Translations under genes and position numbers: made by a program
DNA from: Bradyrhizobium uaiense
GTDB lineage: Bacteria > Pseudomonadota > Alphaproteobacteria > Rhizobiales > Xanthobacteraceae
Direction of reading: 5' to 3'
DNA length: 32,411 nt
Assembly (NCBI RefSeq): GCF_010811875.1
Contig: NZ_VKHP01000089.1
Location: 1 to 32,411, forward strand
The notes under the pieces: generated by a model
What the model saw: only the letters and a program-made list of their open reading frames with translations
What the model was told of the DNA's origin: nothing
Databases searched by the model: none
In this document: one piece after another, positions 8,259 to 15,664 of the stretch
Numbering within the stretch: position 1 is the stretch's first letter
Layout: every line of letters begins with the position of its first letter

Positions 8259-8426
8259 GTTGCGTAAGGTCCCTTGCGATCCTCGGGGCCAGCGACAGGA
8301 TCAGACGGGGCTCTGGCACACGACCAACCCGCCTGCCGCACGGACGGGGACACGATGACCGATTGCATGTTGTCCCGCCACCCCCAACTCACCCCACTGT
8401 CGCGCTACCTCGATCGAACTAGCCCG

Positions 8427-8624
8427 CTAGAACGCGCGGCGCATGTGGCCGAACGCGGTAACTGGCTGCTCCCGCCTCGACGGCTTCGCAGCTGACGGCG
8501 CCACATACGGCGCATAGATCCGATATTGCGCGCGGCGCTTGCTCGACCGCCACGAGCGCGCGGCGAAACCGGAGAAGAAGCCGGCGACGAAGGCCGCCGC
8601 AAGAATCAGAACGGGAGAAAGCAT
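8427..8624 (-). CDS. Small membrane protein of unknown function
   Basis: 65 residues. One N-terminal hydrophobic segment (about 2-22, MLSPVLILAAAFVAGFFSGF) is followed by a basic stretch (RSWRSSKRRAQYR) that would keep the tail in the cytosol, then a proline- and charge-rich tail. This is the pattern of a type Ib single-pass protein. A GTG at 8627 is an alternative first codon. A seven-base perfect dyad lies about 23-38 bases upstream of the start. It sits between the two genes of the right-hand duplicated module. Not recognised by family. Confidence 0.5.
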   Translation of the reverse strand: MLSPVLILAAAFVAGFFSGFAARSWRSSKRRAQYRIYAPYVAPSAAKPSRREQPVTAFGHMRRAF

Positions 8625-8646
8625 CACAATCGTCCATGTTAGTCCG

Positions 8647-8662
8647 AATGTTATTTAACATT
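8647..8662. promoter_or_regulatory. AATGTTA-TT-TAACATT dyad, candidate operator
   Basis: A perfect inverted repeat with seven-base arms and a two-base centre lies just upstream of the small membrane-protein gene at 8427-8624. It is AT-rich in a GC-rich genome, which favours a protein-binding site. The left-hand module lacks it at the matching place, although the adjoining GTTGTGAC-ACATCATGAT stretch is conserved there. Confidence 0.35.
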
Positions 8663-8801
8663 TCGAGTTGTGACGACATCATGATCATGCGCGCCGAAAG
8701 ATTGTTCAGCCGCTGGAATTTTTGTTCAATCAAACGGCGCAGCAACGGTCAGCTGCAACTACGGTTGTTCTCGCGCACGATCTTCGCGCGAGACAAACGT
8801 C

Positions 8802-8978
8802 TCAGGAGAACCACCACAGCATAAATTTCAGGAACATCGAGCTGAGAAGATAAATCCACCCCGCCATCGCCAGCACCGTCAGCCCGACGAAGACGCCTGA
8901 TACGCTTTTCTCCCTGAGGCGCACCAACAACGAGTTTTTTTCTTCCTGCCGATAGAACATCTCAAGCTCGAGGCGCAT
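8802..8978 (-). CDS. Small single-pass membrane protein, paralogue B
   Basis: 58 residues from ATG 8978, or 61 from an in-frame TTG at 8987. The TTG aligns exactly with the ATG of the left-hand copy at 3454, so the longer form deserves consideration. The N terminus is polar and charged (MRLELEMFYRQEEKNSLLVRLREKS). It is followed by one hydrophobic stretch with VLAMAGWIYLLSSMFLKFMLWWFS to the very end. Identity to the 3275 product is high from REKS onward and poor before it. Function unknown; probably inserted in the inner membrane with the N terminus in the cytosol. Confidence 0.65.
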   Translation of the reverse strand: MRLELEMFYRQEEKNSLLVRLREKSVSGVFVGLTVLAMAGWIYLLSSMFLKFMLWWFS

Positions 8979-9265
8979 CTGATTCAAATCAGCTAGCAGT
9001 CAATTTCGATGATCTCGTGACGCGCCGCGCCAGCAATTCGCCGCGCGCATCACAGATCACCACGGCAAAATCTCGTGAAGCCGCGAGCCATCGTCGAAGA
9101 AAATTCCACGCGGCGTGATCCGGGATGAGACCTCAGCGATCGCAGCATTCGAAGGCCGGGCCGGACGCAAGCGTGACCGACCGCACGCATTCTCGCAGGG
9201 CGCGCAGTGCGCGACTGCTCTAGCCTGCGTCCCTGTTTCGGAGCCTCGCATGCAGGACAGCAGCG

Positions 9266-9418
9266 CTACACGCGGAAGAAGGCGAACCAGACGACACCGA
9301 GGATCAGCACGGCGAGCCCCGTCGAGGCCGTGAGCAGAGCGAGAACCGAAGGTCCAGGCTCGGCCTGACGCGCCTCGGTCGGGGTTTCAATGATTTGACC
9401 GTGTCGTTCCGTTGCCAT
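9266..9418 (-). CDS. Small single-pass membrane protein (50 residues)
   Basis: The frame starts at ATG 9418 with an excellent ribosome-binding site (GGAGG, five bases upstream) and ends at TAG 9266. The product begins MATERHGQIIETPTEARQAE, a polar, probably cytosolic segment. A single transmembrane helix follows (about 24-47: SVLALLTASTGLAVLILGVV) and it ends WFAFFRV. I recall short proteins of this ETPTEARQAEPGPSVLALL type as common in bradyrhizobia, without a known function. It is divergent from the Ku gene. Confidence 0.75.
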   Translation of the reverse strand: MATERHGQIIETPTEARQAEPGPSVLALLTASTGLAVLILGVVWFAFFRV

Positions 9419-9659
9419 CGCGACCTCCTTGCTTAAGTGCCTGTAATTCCGGCGATTGCCGTTCCCCTTCGCAAGGCCAACGCGTGATCCGGAGTGGTGT
9501 TCCGAGCGATCCGACGGCCGTCCCGCCGCCGCGTCAAACGGGCGCAGCCCGAAGCTACGGTTAACGCCGTTACGAGATTCACCCGGCCGTGTTGTTTCAA
9601 ACTGGGGTTCCCGGTGTTATCCTTGAGCGTTCCGTCGGTTGCGTAATCGGAGTTTCCCT

Positions 9660-10637
9660 ATGGCCCCCCGCGCCAACTGGAAGGGCTTTTTGCGCCTTTC
9701 GCTCGTGACTTGCCCGGTTGCCCTGTACCCGGCGACGTCGGATACCGAAAAGGTCTCCTTCAACCAGATCAACCGCAAGACCGGCCACCGCATCAAATAC
9801 GCCAAGGTCGATGCGGAAACCGGTGAGGAAGTCTCAACCGACGACATCATGAAGGGCTACAAGGTCGACACCGACACCTACATCGAGGTCACCAAGGAAG
9901 AGCTCGACGACATCGCGCTGGATTCGACCCGCACCATCGAGATCGACGAATTCGTGCCGCGCAGCGAGATCGACAGCCGCTATCTGATCCGCCCCTATTA
10001 CCTCGTTCCCGACGGCAAGGTCGGCCACGATGCCTTTGCGGTGATCCGCGAGACCATTCGCAGCATGGACAAGGTCGCGATCGGCCGCGTGGTGCTGACC
10101 AACCGCGAGCACATCATCGCGCTCGAGCCACTCGACAACGGGTTGATGGGCACGCTGCTGCGCTACCCCTATGAGGTGCGCAGCGAGAAGGAATATTTCG
10201 ACGACATCCAGGACGTGAAGATCACCAAGGACATGCTCGACCTCGCCAAGCATATTGTCGAGCAGAAATCCGCCGAGTTTGATCCGGAGGAGTTCGAGGA
10301 CCGCTACGAGCAGGCGCTGATCGACCTGATCAACCAGAAGCGCAACGGCATCAAGATCGCAAAGCCCGCGGCGAAGGCCAGCGGCAACGTCATCAACCTG
10401 ATGGACGCGCTGAAGAAGAGCCTCGCCAACGAGAAGCAGGCCGCGCCGGGGAAAGCCGAGGCAAAGGCCGCGAAAGGCAAGAAGCCGAAGAAGCGCATCG
10501 AGGGCCAGCGCGAGATGTTGCTGCCGATCTCGGGCAGCGGCAAGCGCGAGCCCAAGGAGGCCGCCAAGCCCGAGCCGAAGAAGGCCGAGAAGGCAACGCG
10601 CGCGCAAGGCACCACGGCGCGGAAGAAGGCTGGCTGA
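9660..10637 (+). CDS. ku: Bacterial Ku protein (non-homologous end joining)
   Basis: 325 residues. It forms a homodimer that rings DNA double-strand ends and recruits LigD. The Ku core (about 1-250) starts APRANWKGFLRLSLVTCPVALYPA and has KVSFNQINRKTGHRIKY, DDFV-like IEIDEFVPRSEIDSRYLIRPYYL, AFAVIRETIRSMDKVAIGRVVL and LLRYPYEVR. The last ~70 residues are a lysine- and alanine-rich extension with AKGKKPKKR and EPKKAEKATR. Such basic tails in bacterial Ku are known to affect DNA binding and threading. The start at 9660 has GGAG at a seven-base spacing; an ATG at 9639 lies before the RBS. No ligD is present in the window. Confidence 0.95.
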   Translation: MAPRANWKGFLRLSLVTCPVALYPATSDTEKVSFNQINRKTGHRIKYAKVDAETGEEVSTDDIMKGYKVDTDTYIEVTKEELDDIALDSTRTIEIDEFVPRSEIDSRYLIRPYYLVPDGKVGHDAFAVIRETIRSMDKVAIGRVVLTNREHIIALEPLDNGLMGTLLRYPYEVRSEKEYFDDIQDVKITKDMLDLAKHIVEQKSAEFDPEEFEDRYEQALIDLINQKRNGIKIAKPAAKASGNVINLMDALKKSLANEKQAAPGKAEAKAAKGKKPKKRIEGQREMLLPISGSGKREPKEAAKPEPKKAEKATRAQGTTARKKAG

Positions 10638-10824
10638 CGCCGCGGCGTGCTGGTGACGCTGCGGAAGGCCGCCGACGACATCATGAAACTATCGGAAGAC
10701 GTCCAGTAAGCGGCGCGCTGGCTGATGTTCGCGCGCATCGCGATGCTTCGCGCGTTGAATGGAGACGGCGGCGGCTGAAGCGGGGACCTATGAAGCGGTG
10801 TCTCTCGGCGCTTACTTATAGCGC

Positions 10825-10989
10825 CTACTTGAACGCCGAGCTGACGGCACTGAATTGGCCGCTCACGCTGGTGCCGATGCCCCTGACGCCGGCGACGATC
10901 ACGATACTGATACCGCCGGCGATGACAGCGTATTCGATCGCCGTCGCCCCGACCTCATCCCGCAGAAATCTTGCCAGCAACCCGCGCAT
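10825..10989 (-). CDS. Flp-family type IVb pilin
   Basis: 54 residues, a typical Flp/Fap prepilin. A short basic leader (MRGLLARFLRDEVG) is followed by the processing site G14|A15 and the conserved ATAIEYAVIAGG, with Glu at position 5 and Tyr at 6 of the mature chain, then a hydrophobic helix. Cleavage would need a prepilin peptidase (CpaA/TadV), which is not in the window. The start is set by AGGAGC six bases upstream; the longer frame to 11079 has a non-pilin N terminus. It is an orphan here: no cpa/tad genes adjoin it. Similar single-gene flp copies are common in alphaproteobacteria. Confidence 0.9.
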   Translation of the reverse strand: MRGLLARFLRDEVGATAIEYAVIAGGISIVIVAGVRGIGTSVSGQFSAVSSAFK

Positions 10990-11315
10990 GAAAAGCTCCT
11001 GTCCGACGCTCGCGGCTCTTTGTCTCCCGCGCCGTAGTAATATGCCAGCAAAACTAGGCCACATTGGTTGACGGCCCATTGATGGACACGATGAACGATC
11101 GCTTAAGGGTTGCGCAGAAACTCGGTACTAGTTTTGCCTGCATCAGGGCGCCGCGGCGCGGGGCGTCCGGCCGCGTTTGGGCGTAAACGCATATCAGGAC
11201 TACCCGATCCGGCCCGCAGCTCGGCTTTACCGGTCGGCGGAATCCTGTTCCTTTATCGGACAGGACGACAACGAGGCCGGAACGAACCGGCCGCATCCAA
11301 AAGGGAGTGACCGTG

Positions 11316-12950
11316 ATGAAGCTCGGCACCGCGATCGCGGAAATCATGAAGCGCGAGGGGATCGAGATCCTCACGGGCTACCCGGTCAACCACCTGATCG
11401 AATACGCTGCCGCCGCCGACATTCGCCCCGTGATGGTGCGCCAGGAGCGCATCGGCGTGCACATGGCGGATGCGATCTCCCGCGTCACCTCGGGCGAAAA
11501 GATCGGCGCGTTCTGCATGCAGCACGGTCCGGGCGCCGAGAATGCGATGGGCGGCGTCGCGCAGTGCTATGGCGAATCCGTACCCGTGCTGGTGCTGCCG
11601 ATGGGCTATGCGCGCCGGTTGGCGAACATCGATCCGAACTTCAACTCCAGCCAGGCGATGAAGGCGTTTTCCAAATCTTCGGAGCCGATCAACATCGCCG
11701 CGGAGGTCTGTAACATTTTCCGTCGCGCGTTCACTAAACTGAAGAACGGCCGCGGCGGACCGGTCATCGTCGAGATCCCCGCCGACATGTGGAACGAGGA
11801 GGTGCCGGAGCCCCTCAACTACACGCCGGTGCTGCGCACTCGCTACGGTGCCGACCCTGTCCATGTGAAGGAAGCCGCCGCCCTGCTCGTCAACGCCAAG
11901 CGTCCGGTGATCTATGCCGGCCAGGGCGTGCACTACGCAAAGGCCTGGCCGCAGCTGAAGCGCCTCGCCGAGCGGCTCGCGATCCCGGTCACCACCAGCC
12001 TCGGCGGCAAGTCGTCATTCCCCGAGACGCATCCGCTGTCGCTCGGTTCCGGCGGCCTTGCAGTGCCGCGCGCGGTGCCGAAATTTTTGGCCGACGCCGA
12101 CGTGATCTTCGGCATCGGCTGCTCGTTCACCGAAACATCGTTCGGCATCGCGATGCCGAAGGGCAAGACCATCATCCATTCGACGGTCGATCCGAACCAC
12201 ATCAACAAGGATGTCGAGGCCAGGATCGGCCTCGTCGGCGACGCCGGCCTCGTGCTCGACGCGCTGCTGGAGGAAATCGGCAAGACCGTGACTGCGGACC
12301 GTAACGCGAGCGCGGTCGCGGAAGAGATCGCCGCGTCTCACACGGAATGGCTCGCCAAGTGGATGCCGAAGCTGACGCACAACGACGCGCCGCTCAATCC
12401 ATACCGGGTGCTATGGGATCTGCAGCACACGGTCGACATCCACAACACCATCATCACGCATGACGCCGGCAGCCCGCGCGACCAGCTCTCGCCATTCTGG
12501 AAGTCGGTCGAGCCGCTGTCCTATATCGGCTGGGGCAAGACCACGCAGCTCGGCTATGGACTTGGCCTTGCGATGGGCGCGAAGCTCGCAAAACCGGACA
12601 AGCTCTGCATCAATGTCTGGGGCGATGCCGCGATCGGCTTCACGGGGATGGATTTCGAGACTGCGGTGCGCGAGCGGATTCCGATCATGTCGATCCTGCT
12701 CAACAATTTCTCGATGGCGATCGAGCTGAAGGTGATGCCGATCTCGACCGAGAAATATCGCTCGACCGACATCTCCGGCGATTACGCCGCAATGGCCCGC
12801 GCCTTCGGCGGCTATGGCGAGCGGGTGACCAAGCCCGAAGACATCATCCCCGCGATCAAGCGCGGCATCCAGAAGACCAAGGAAGGCGTCCCGGTGCTGC
12901 TGGAATTCATCACCAGCAAGGAGACCGAGGTGTCACGGCCGGGCACCTGA
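11316..12950 (+). CDS. Thiamine pyrophosphate-requiring enzyme (acetolactate synthase-like family)
   Basis: 544 residues with the three-domain plan of ThDP enzymes. N-terminal Pyr domain: VRQERIGVHMADAISRVT with the activating glutamate E44. Central domain: about 190-325 (KRPVIYAGQGVHYAKA, ADADVIFGIGCS). C-terminal PP domain: GDA at 436-438 and NN at 463-464, the usual ThDP/Mg motif, with alanine replacing the last glycine of GDG. The start is chosen at ATG 11316 because GGGAG lies eight bases upstream. The substrate is unknown: motifs for acetolactate synthase FAD and valine control are not evident, so it may act as a decarboxylase or carboligase on another 2-oxo acid. It is followed 82 bases later by a flavoprotein gene and faces an ABC uptake operon. 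Confidence 0.85.
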   Translation: MKLGTAIAEIMKREGIEILTGYPVNHLIEYAAAADIRPVMVRQERIGVHMADAISRVTSGEKIGAFCMQHGPGAENAMGGVAQCYGESVPVLVLPMGYARRLANIDPNFNSSQAMKAFSKSSEPINIAAEVCNIFRRAFTKLKNGRGGPVIVEIPADMWNEEVPEPLNYTPVLRTRYGADPVHVKEAAALLVNAKRPVIYAGQGVHYAKAWPQLKRLAERLAIPVTTSLGGKSSFPETHPLSLGSGGLAVPRAVPKFLADADVIFGIGCSFTETSFGIAMPKGKTIIHSTVDPNHINKDVEARIGLVGDAGLVLDALLEEIGKTVTADRNASAVAEEIAASHTEWLAKWMPKLTHNDAPLNPYRVLWDLQHTVDIHNTIITHDAGSPRDQLSPFWKSVEPLSYIGWGKTTQLGYGLGLAMGAKLAKPDKLCINVWGDAAIGFTGMDFETAVRERIPIMSILLNNFSMAIELKVMPISTEKYRSTDISGDYAAMARAFGGYGERVTKPEDIIPAIKRGIQKTKEGVPVLLEFITSKETEVSRPGT

Positions 12951-13006
12951 GGGCATATCGCACCCCCTCACCCACTTGATTTGACCTCGCCCGCGCGGGC
13001 AAGGTT

Positions 13007-13027
13007 CCTCCGACGCAACGTCGGAGG
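13007..13027 (+). promoter_or_regulatory. Hairpin that sequesters the ribosome-binding site of the downstream flavoprotein
   Basis: CCTCCGACG (13007-13015) pairs perfectly with CGTCGGAGG (13019-13027) over a three-base CAA loop. The right arm includes the GGAGG Shine-Dalgarno, five bases before the ATG at 13033, so in the folded mRNA the site is buried. A GC-only 12-base palindrome at 12989-13000 stands just before it. Translation control is inferred; no experiment is implied. Confidence 0.45.
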
Positions 13028-13032
13028 GAGAG

Positions 13033-14247
13033 ATGGCGCGCATCCTGGTGCTGGGTGCCGGCTTTGCCGGGCTGTGGGCCGCGCTCGGTGCGGCCCGTAA
13101 GCGCGACGAAATCGGTGCACGCGCGGCCGACACCGAGATCCTCGTCATCGATCGCTGCGCCTATCACAACATCCGGGTGCGCAATTACGAGGTCGATCTC
13201 GGCGACGTCGCGCTGCCGCTCAAGGATCTGCTCGATCCGGTCGGCGTCGCGCATACGGTGGCCGACATCGAAGCGATCGATGCGGCTAAGCGCGAAGTCG
13301 TGGTCAAGACCAGCGCGGGCGCCGAACATTTGAGCTATGACCGGCTGGTGCTGACGACGGGCAGCGAGCTGGTGCGGCCCGCGATCCCGGGCCTCGCCGC
13401 GCATGGCTTCGACGTCGACACCTACCAGGCGGCGACGCGGCTCAACGGGCATCTGGCGGCGCTCGGCAAAGAGCCGCCATCGCAGGCGCGTTCGACGGTG
13501 GCGGTCGTCGGCGCCGGGTTCACCGGGATCGAGGTCGCGGCCGAAATGCCGGCCAAGCTCGCACGCGCCGGCATCACCGGCGAGCACCGCGTGATCCTGA
13601 TCGATCCCAATCCCGTGGTCGGCGCAACCTTCGGCGCGCATGGCCGTCCCGTCATCAACGAGGCGCTCTCGGCGCTCGGCGTCGAGACGCGGCTGAATGT
13701 CAGGGTCAGCGCCGTCGCTGCCGACAGCATCACGCTCGATAGCGGCGAGATCATTCCGGCCAAAACCGTGGTGTGGTGCGCGGGCATGCATGCCAGTCCG
13801 CTTGCCGCAGCGCTGCCAGCGAAGCGCGACCGGCTCGGCCGTCTTGCGGTGGATCACACCATGCGCGTCGAGGGTCTCGACGGCGTCTTCGCCGCCGGCG
13901 ACGTCGCTTGCTGCCTGATCGACGGCGAGCATCCGACCGTGATGTCCTGCCAGTTCGCGCGGCCGATGGGCCGGTTTGCGGGACACAACGTGGTCGCCGA
14001 TCTGTTCGGCGAAAAACTGCTGCCGCTCGCTATCGACTGGTACGTGACCGTGCTCGATCTCGGCGCCTGGGGCGCGCTCTACACCACCGGCTGGGATCGC
14101 GAGGTGCGAACCACGGGTGCGGCCGCAAAGCTCACCAAGCAGACCATCAACCAGCAGCGCATCTATCCGCCGCGCAACGGCGATCGCACCGCGCTGCTCG
14201 CGGCCGCAGCGCCGACGATCCAGGCGGCACCGCCGACGCGCAAATAG
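13033..14247 (+). CDS. NAD(P)/FAD-dependent oxidoreductase, type II NADH dehydrogenase-like
   Basis: 404 residues with two dinucleotide-binding motifs: GAGFAG (8-13) for FAD and VVGAGFTGIEVAAE (about 158-171) for NAD(P)H. It also has YDRLVLTTGSE, TVVWCAGMHASPL and FAAGDVACC near residue 288. This is the pyridine nucleotide-disulphide oxidoreductase fold of NDH-2, which passes electrons from NADH to quinone without pumping protons. The C-terminal region (WYVTVLDLGAWGALYTTGW) resembles the membrane-associating end of that family. There is no CxxxxC redox-disulphide at the first motif, which argues against a glutathione-reductase type. Substrate and partner are unproven. It is downstream of the TPP-enzyme gene and probably co-transcribed. 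Confidence 0.82.
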   Translation: MARILVLGAGFAGLWAALGAARKRDEIGARAADTEILVIDRCAYHNIRVRNYEVDLGDVALPLKDLLDPVGVAHTVADIEAIDAAKREVVVKTSAGAEHLSYDRLVLTTGSELVRPAIPGLAAHGFDVDTYQAATRLNGHLAALGKEPPSQARSTVAVVGAGFTGIEVAAEMPAKLARAGITGEHRVILIDPNPVVGATFGAHGRPVINEALSALGVETRLNVRVSAVAADSITLDSGEIIPAKTVVWCAGMHASPLAAALPAKRDRLGRLAVDHTMRVEGLDGVFAAGDVACCLIDGEHPTVMSCQFARPMGRFAGHNVVADLFGEKLLPLAIDWYVTVLDLGAWGALYTTGWDREVRTTGAAAKLTKQTINQQRIYPPRNGDRTALLAAAAPTIQAAPPTRK

Positions 14248-14272
14248 CAGATGGGATGGTTGCTCTCCACGA

Positions 14273-14356
14273 CGTCGTTGCGAGGCGCGAAGCGACGAAG
14301 CAATCCATCTATCCCAGTGCGGGGAGATGGATTGCTTCGCTTCGCTCGCAATGACG
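14273..14356. repeat. Dispersed palindromic repeat (REP/BIME-like), possible bidirectional terminator
   Basis: The left arm at 14273-14310 and the right arm at 14325-14356 are near reverse complements (CGTCGTTGCGAGG..GAAGCAATCCATCT against AGATGGATTGCTTCG..CGCAATGACG) around a 14-base loop. It lies between the converging genes at 14247 and 14378. Palindromes of the CGTCATTGCGAGCGAAGCGAAGCAATCC type are widespread between genes in Bradyrhizobium and relatives, and could serve as terminators. Confidence 0.8.
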
Positions 14357-14377
14357 GCGCAGTTTCGCGCCTCGCGC

Positions 14378-15619
14378 TTACTGCGACAGCTTCACAAAGT
14401 CCGGAAACTTCAGCTTGCCTTCGGCGATCGCCTTCGGCCAGACCGTGATCTGCTTGCCGTTCTGCCACTGGAACACAAGGCCGGTGACGGCACCCGGACC
14501 GGACTTGATGCCGTGGGTGAACTCGTCGTTCTTGCCGTAGAACTGGATCTTGCCGATCGTGCCGTCGAAGTCGGTCTTCTCGAGCTCGGTGACCATCTTG
14601 TCCGGATCGGTCGAGCCGGCACGCTGGATCGCCTCCGCGATGATGTAGACCTCGTCATATGCGGTGTAGCCGGTATAGGCCGGCGGCGTGCCGAACTTGG
14701 CCTTGAAGGCGGCCGCGAACGGCTTGGTCTTCGGCGTGACCGCGACATCAGGCGTCGCCACCGCGAGCGAGGGCACGCCTTCGGCGGCGCCGTTGGTGTC
14801 GCCCCAGAATGTCGGGCTCAGCGCCTGTGCGCTGATGCCGAACATCGGGATCGGCACCTGCTGGTTCTTCCACTGCACCGTCGGCTGCACGCCGACATGG
14901 GAGATGCCGGTGACGATCACGTCGGGCTTCGCCGCTTCCATCTTGTTGAAGATCGGCGTGAAGTCAGTGGTGTCGGGCGAGAAGCGGATATGCTCGACCA
15001 CCTTGAGGCCGGCCTTGGGCAGGCAGGCCTCGTAGCCGACGTCGAGCGGCTTGGTCCACGCCGCATCCTCGCTCATGATCGCAACCGACTTGAACTTGAG
15101 TTGATCGACCAAGAGCTCCTTGGCCGCATCACAGACCAGCTGCGCCTGCGCGGCCGAAGTCAGGTAGCCGTGGAAGGTGTACTTGTTCTTCTCATAGTCG
15201 TTATGAACAGCCTTGGTGATCTCGTTAGAGGCGGCACCGGGCGTGATCAGCGGCATCTTCAGCCGCGAAGCCCACGGCTCCAGCGCCAGCACAACCTCGC
15301 TGATGTAGCTCGCGATCACGGCGGACACCTTGTCCTCGCTCACCGCGCGCTGGAAGGCGCGCACCGAATCGGCCGACGAGCTCTTGTTGTCGTAGGTGAC
15401 GATCTCGATCTTGCGGCCCATCACGCCGCCCTTGGCGTTGATCTCGTCGGCTGCGATCTGCGCGCCGCCCGGGGTCGCCGCGCCGGCGATCGACTGCACC
15501 TCGGCGATCACGCCGATCTTGATCGGATCGCTGGACTGGGCATAGGCTGGCGCCGCGAGGCACAGCGCGAGCGCCGAGGCCAGCAAGCTGACGCGGGTGG
15601 CGGTTGAATGTCCTGACAT
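14378..15619 (-). CDS. Branched-chain amino-acid-type ABC transporter substrate-binding protein (SBP1)
   Basis: 413 residues. A Sec signal peptide (about 1-28, ending APAYA-QS) directs a mature periplasmic binding protein of the LivK/Peripla_BP_6 class. It opens DPIKIGVIAEVQSIAGAATPGGAQIAADEINAKGG. The ATG at 15619 is preferred over the one at 15622 because AGGGAG is six bases from it. It ends the operon as the most downstream gene and is strongly similar to the SBP at 19044-20300. Differences cluster in residues about 275-330 (ALSPTFWGDTNGAAEGVPSLAV), which lie in the second lobe and could change specificity. The ligand is not identified; HAAT SBPs bind amino acids, amides, urea or aromatic acids. 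Confidence 0.93.
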   Translation of the reverse strand: MSGHSTATRVSLLASALALCLAAPAYAQSSDPIKIGVIAEVQSIAGAATPGGAQIAADEINAKGGVMGRKIEIVTYDNKSSSADSVRAFQRAVSEDKVSAVIASYISEVVLALEPWASRLKMPLITPGAASNEITKAVHNDYEKNKYTFHGYLTSAAQAQLVCDAAKELLVDQLKFKSVAIMSEDAAWTKPLDVGYEACLPKAGLKVVEHIRFSPDTTDFTPIFNKMEAAKPDVIVTGISHVGVQPTVQWKNQQVPIPMFGISAQALSPTFWGDTNGAAEGVPSLAVATPDVAVTPKTKPFAAAFKAKFGTPPAYTGYTAYDEVYIIAEAIQRAGSTDPDKMVTELEKTDFDGTIGKIQFYGKNDEFTHGIKSGPGAVTGLVFQWQNGKQITVWPKAIAEGKLKFPDFVKLSQ

Positions 15620-15664
15620 CATGATCTCCCTTGTTTTGCTTTCTTGTTCTTGAATTTTCGAACT

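Noticed and set aside
9057..9251. 64-residue minus-strand frame ending ITPRGIFFDDGSRLHEILPW
   Set aside because: The end looks protein-like but the rest does not, there is no RBS, and no second copy or neighbour supports it. Left unannotated.
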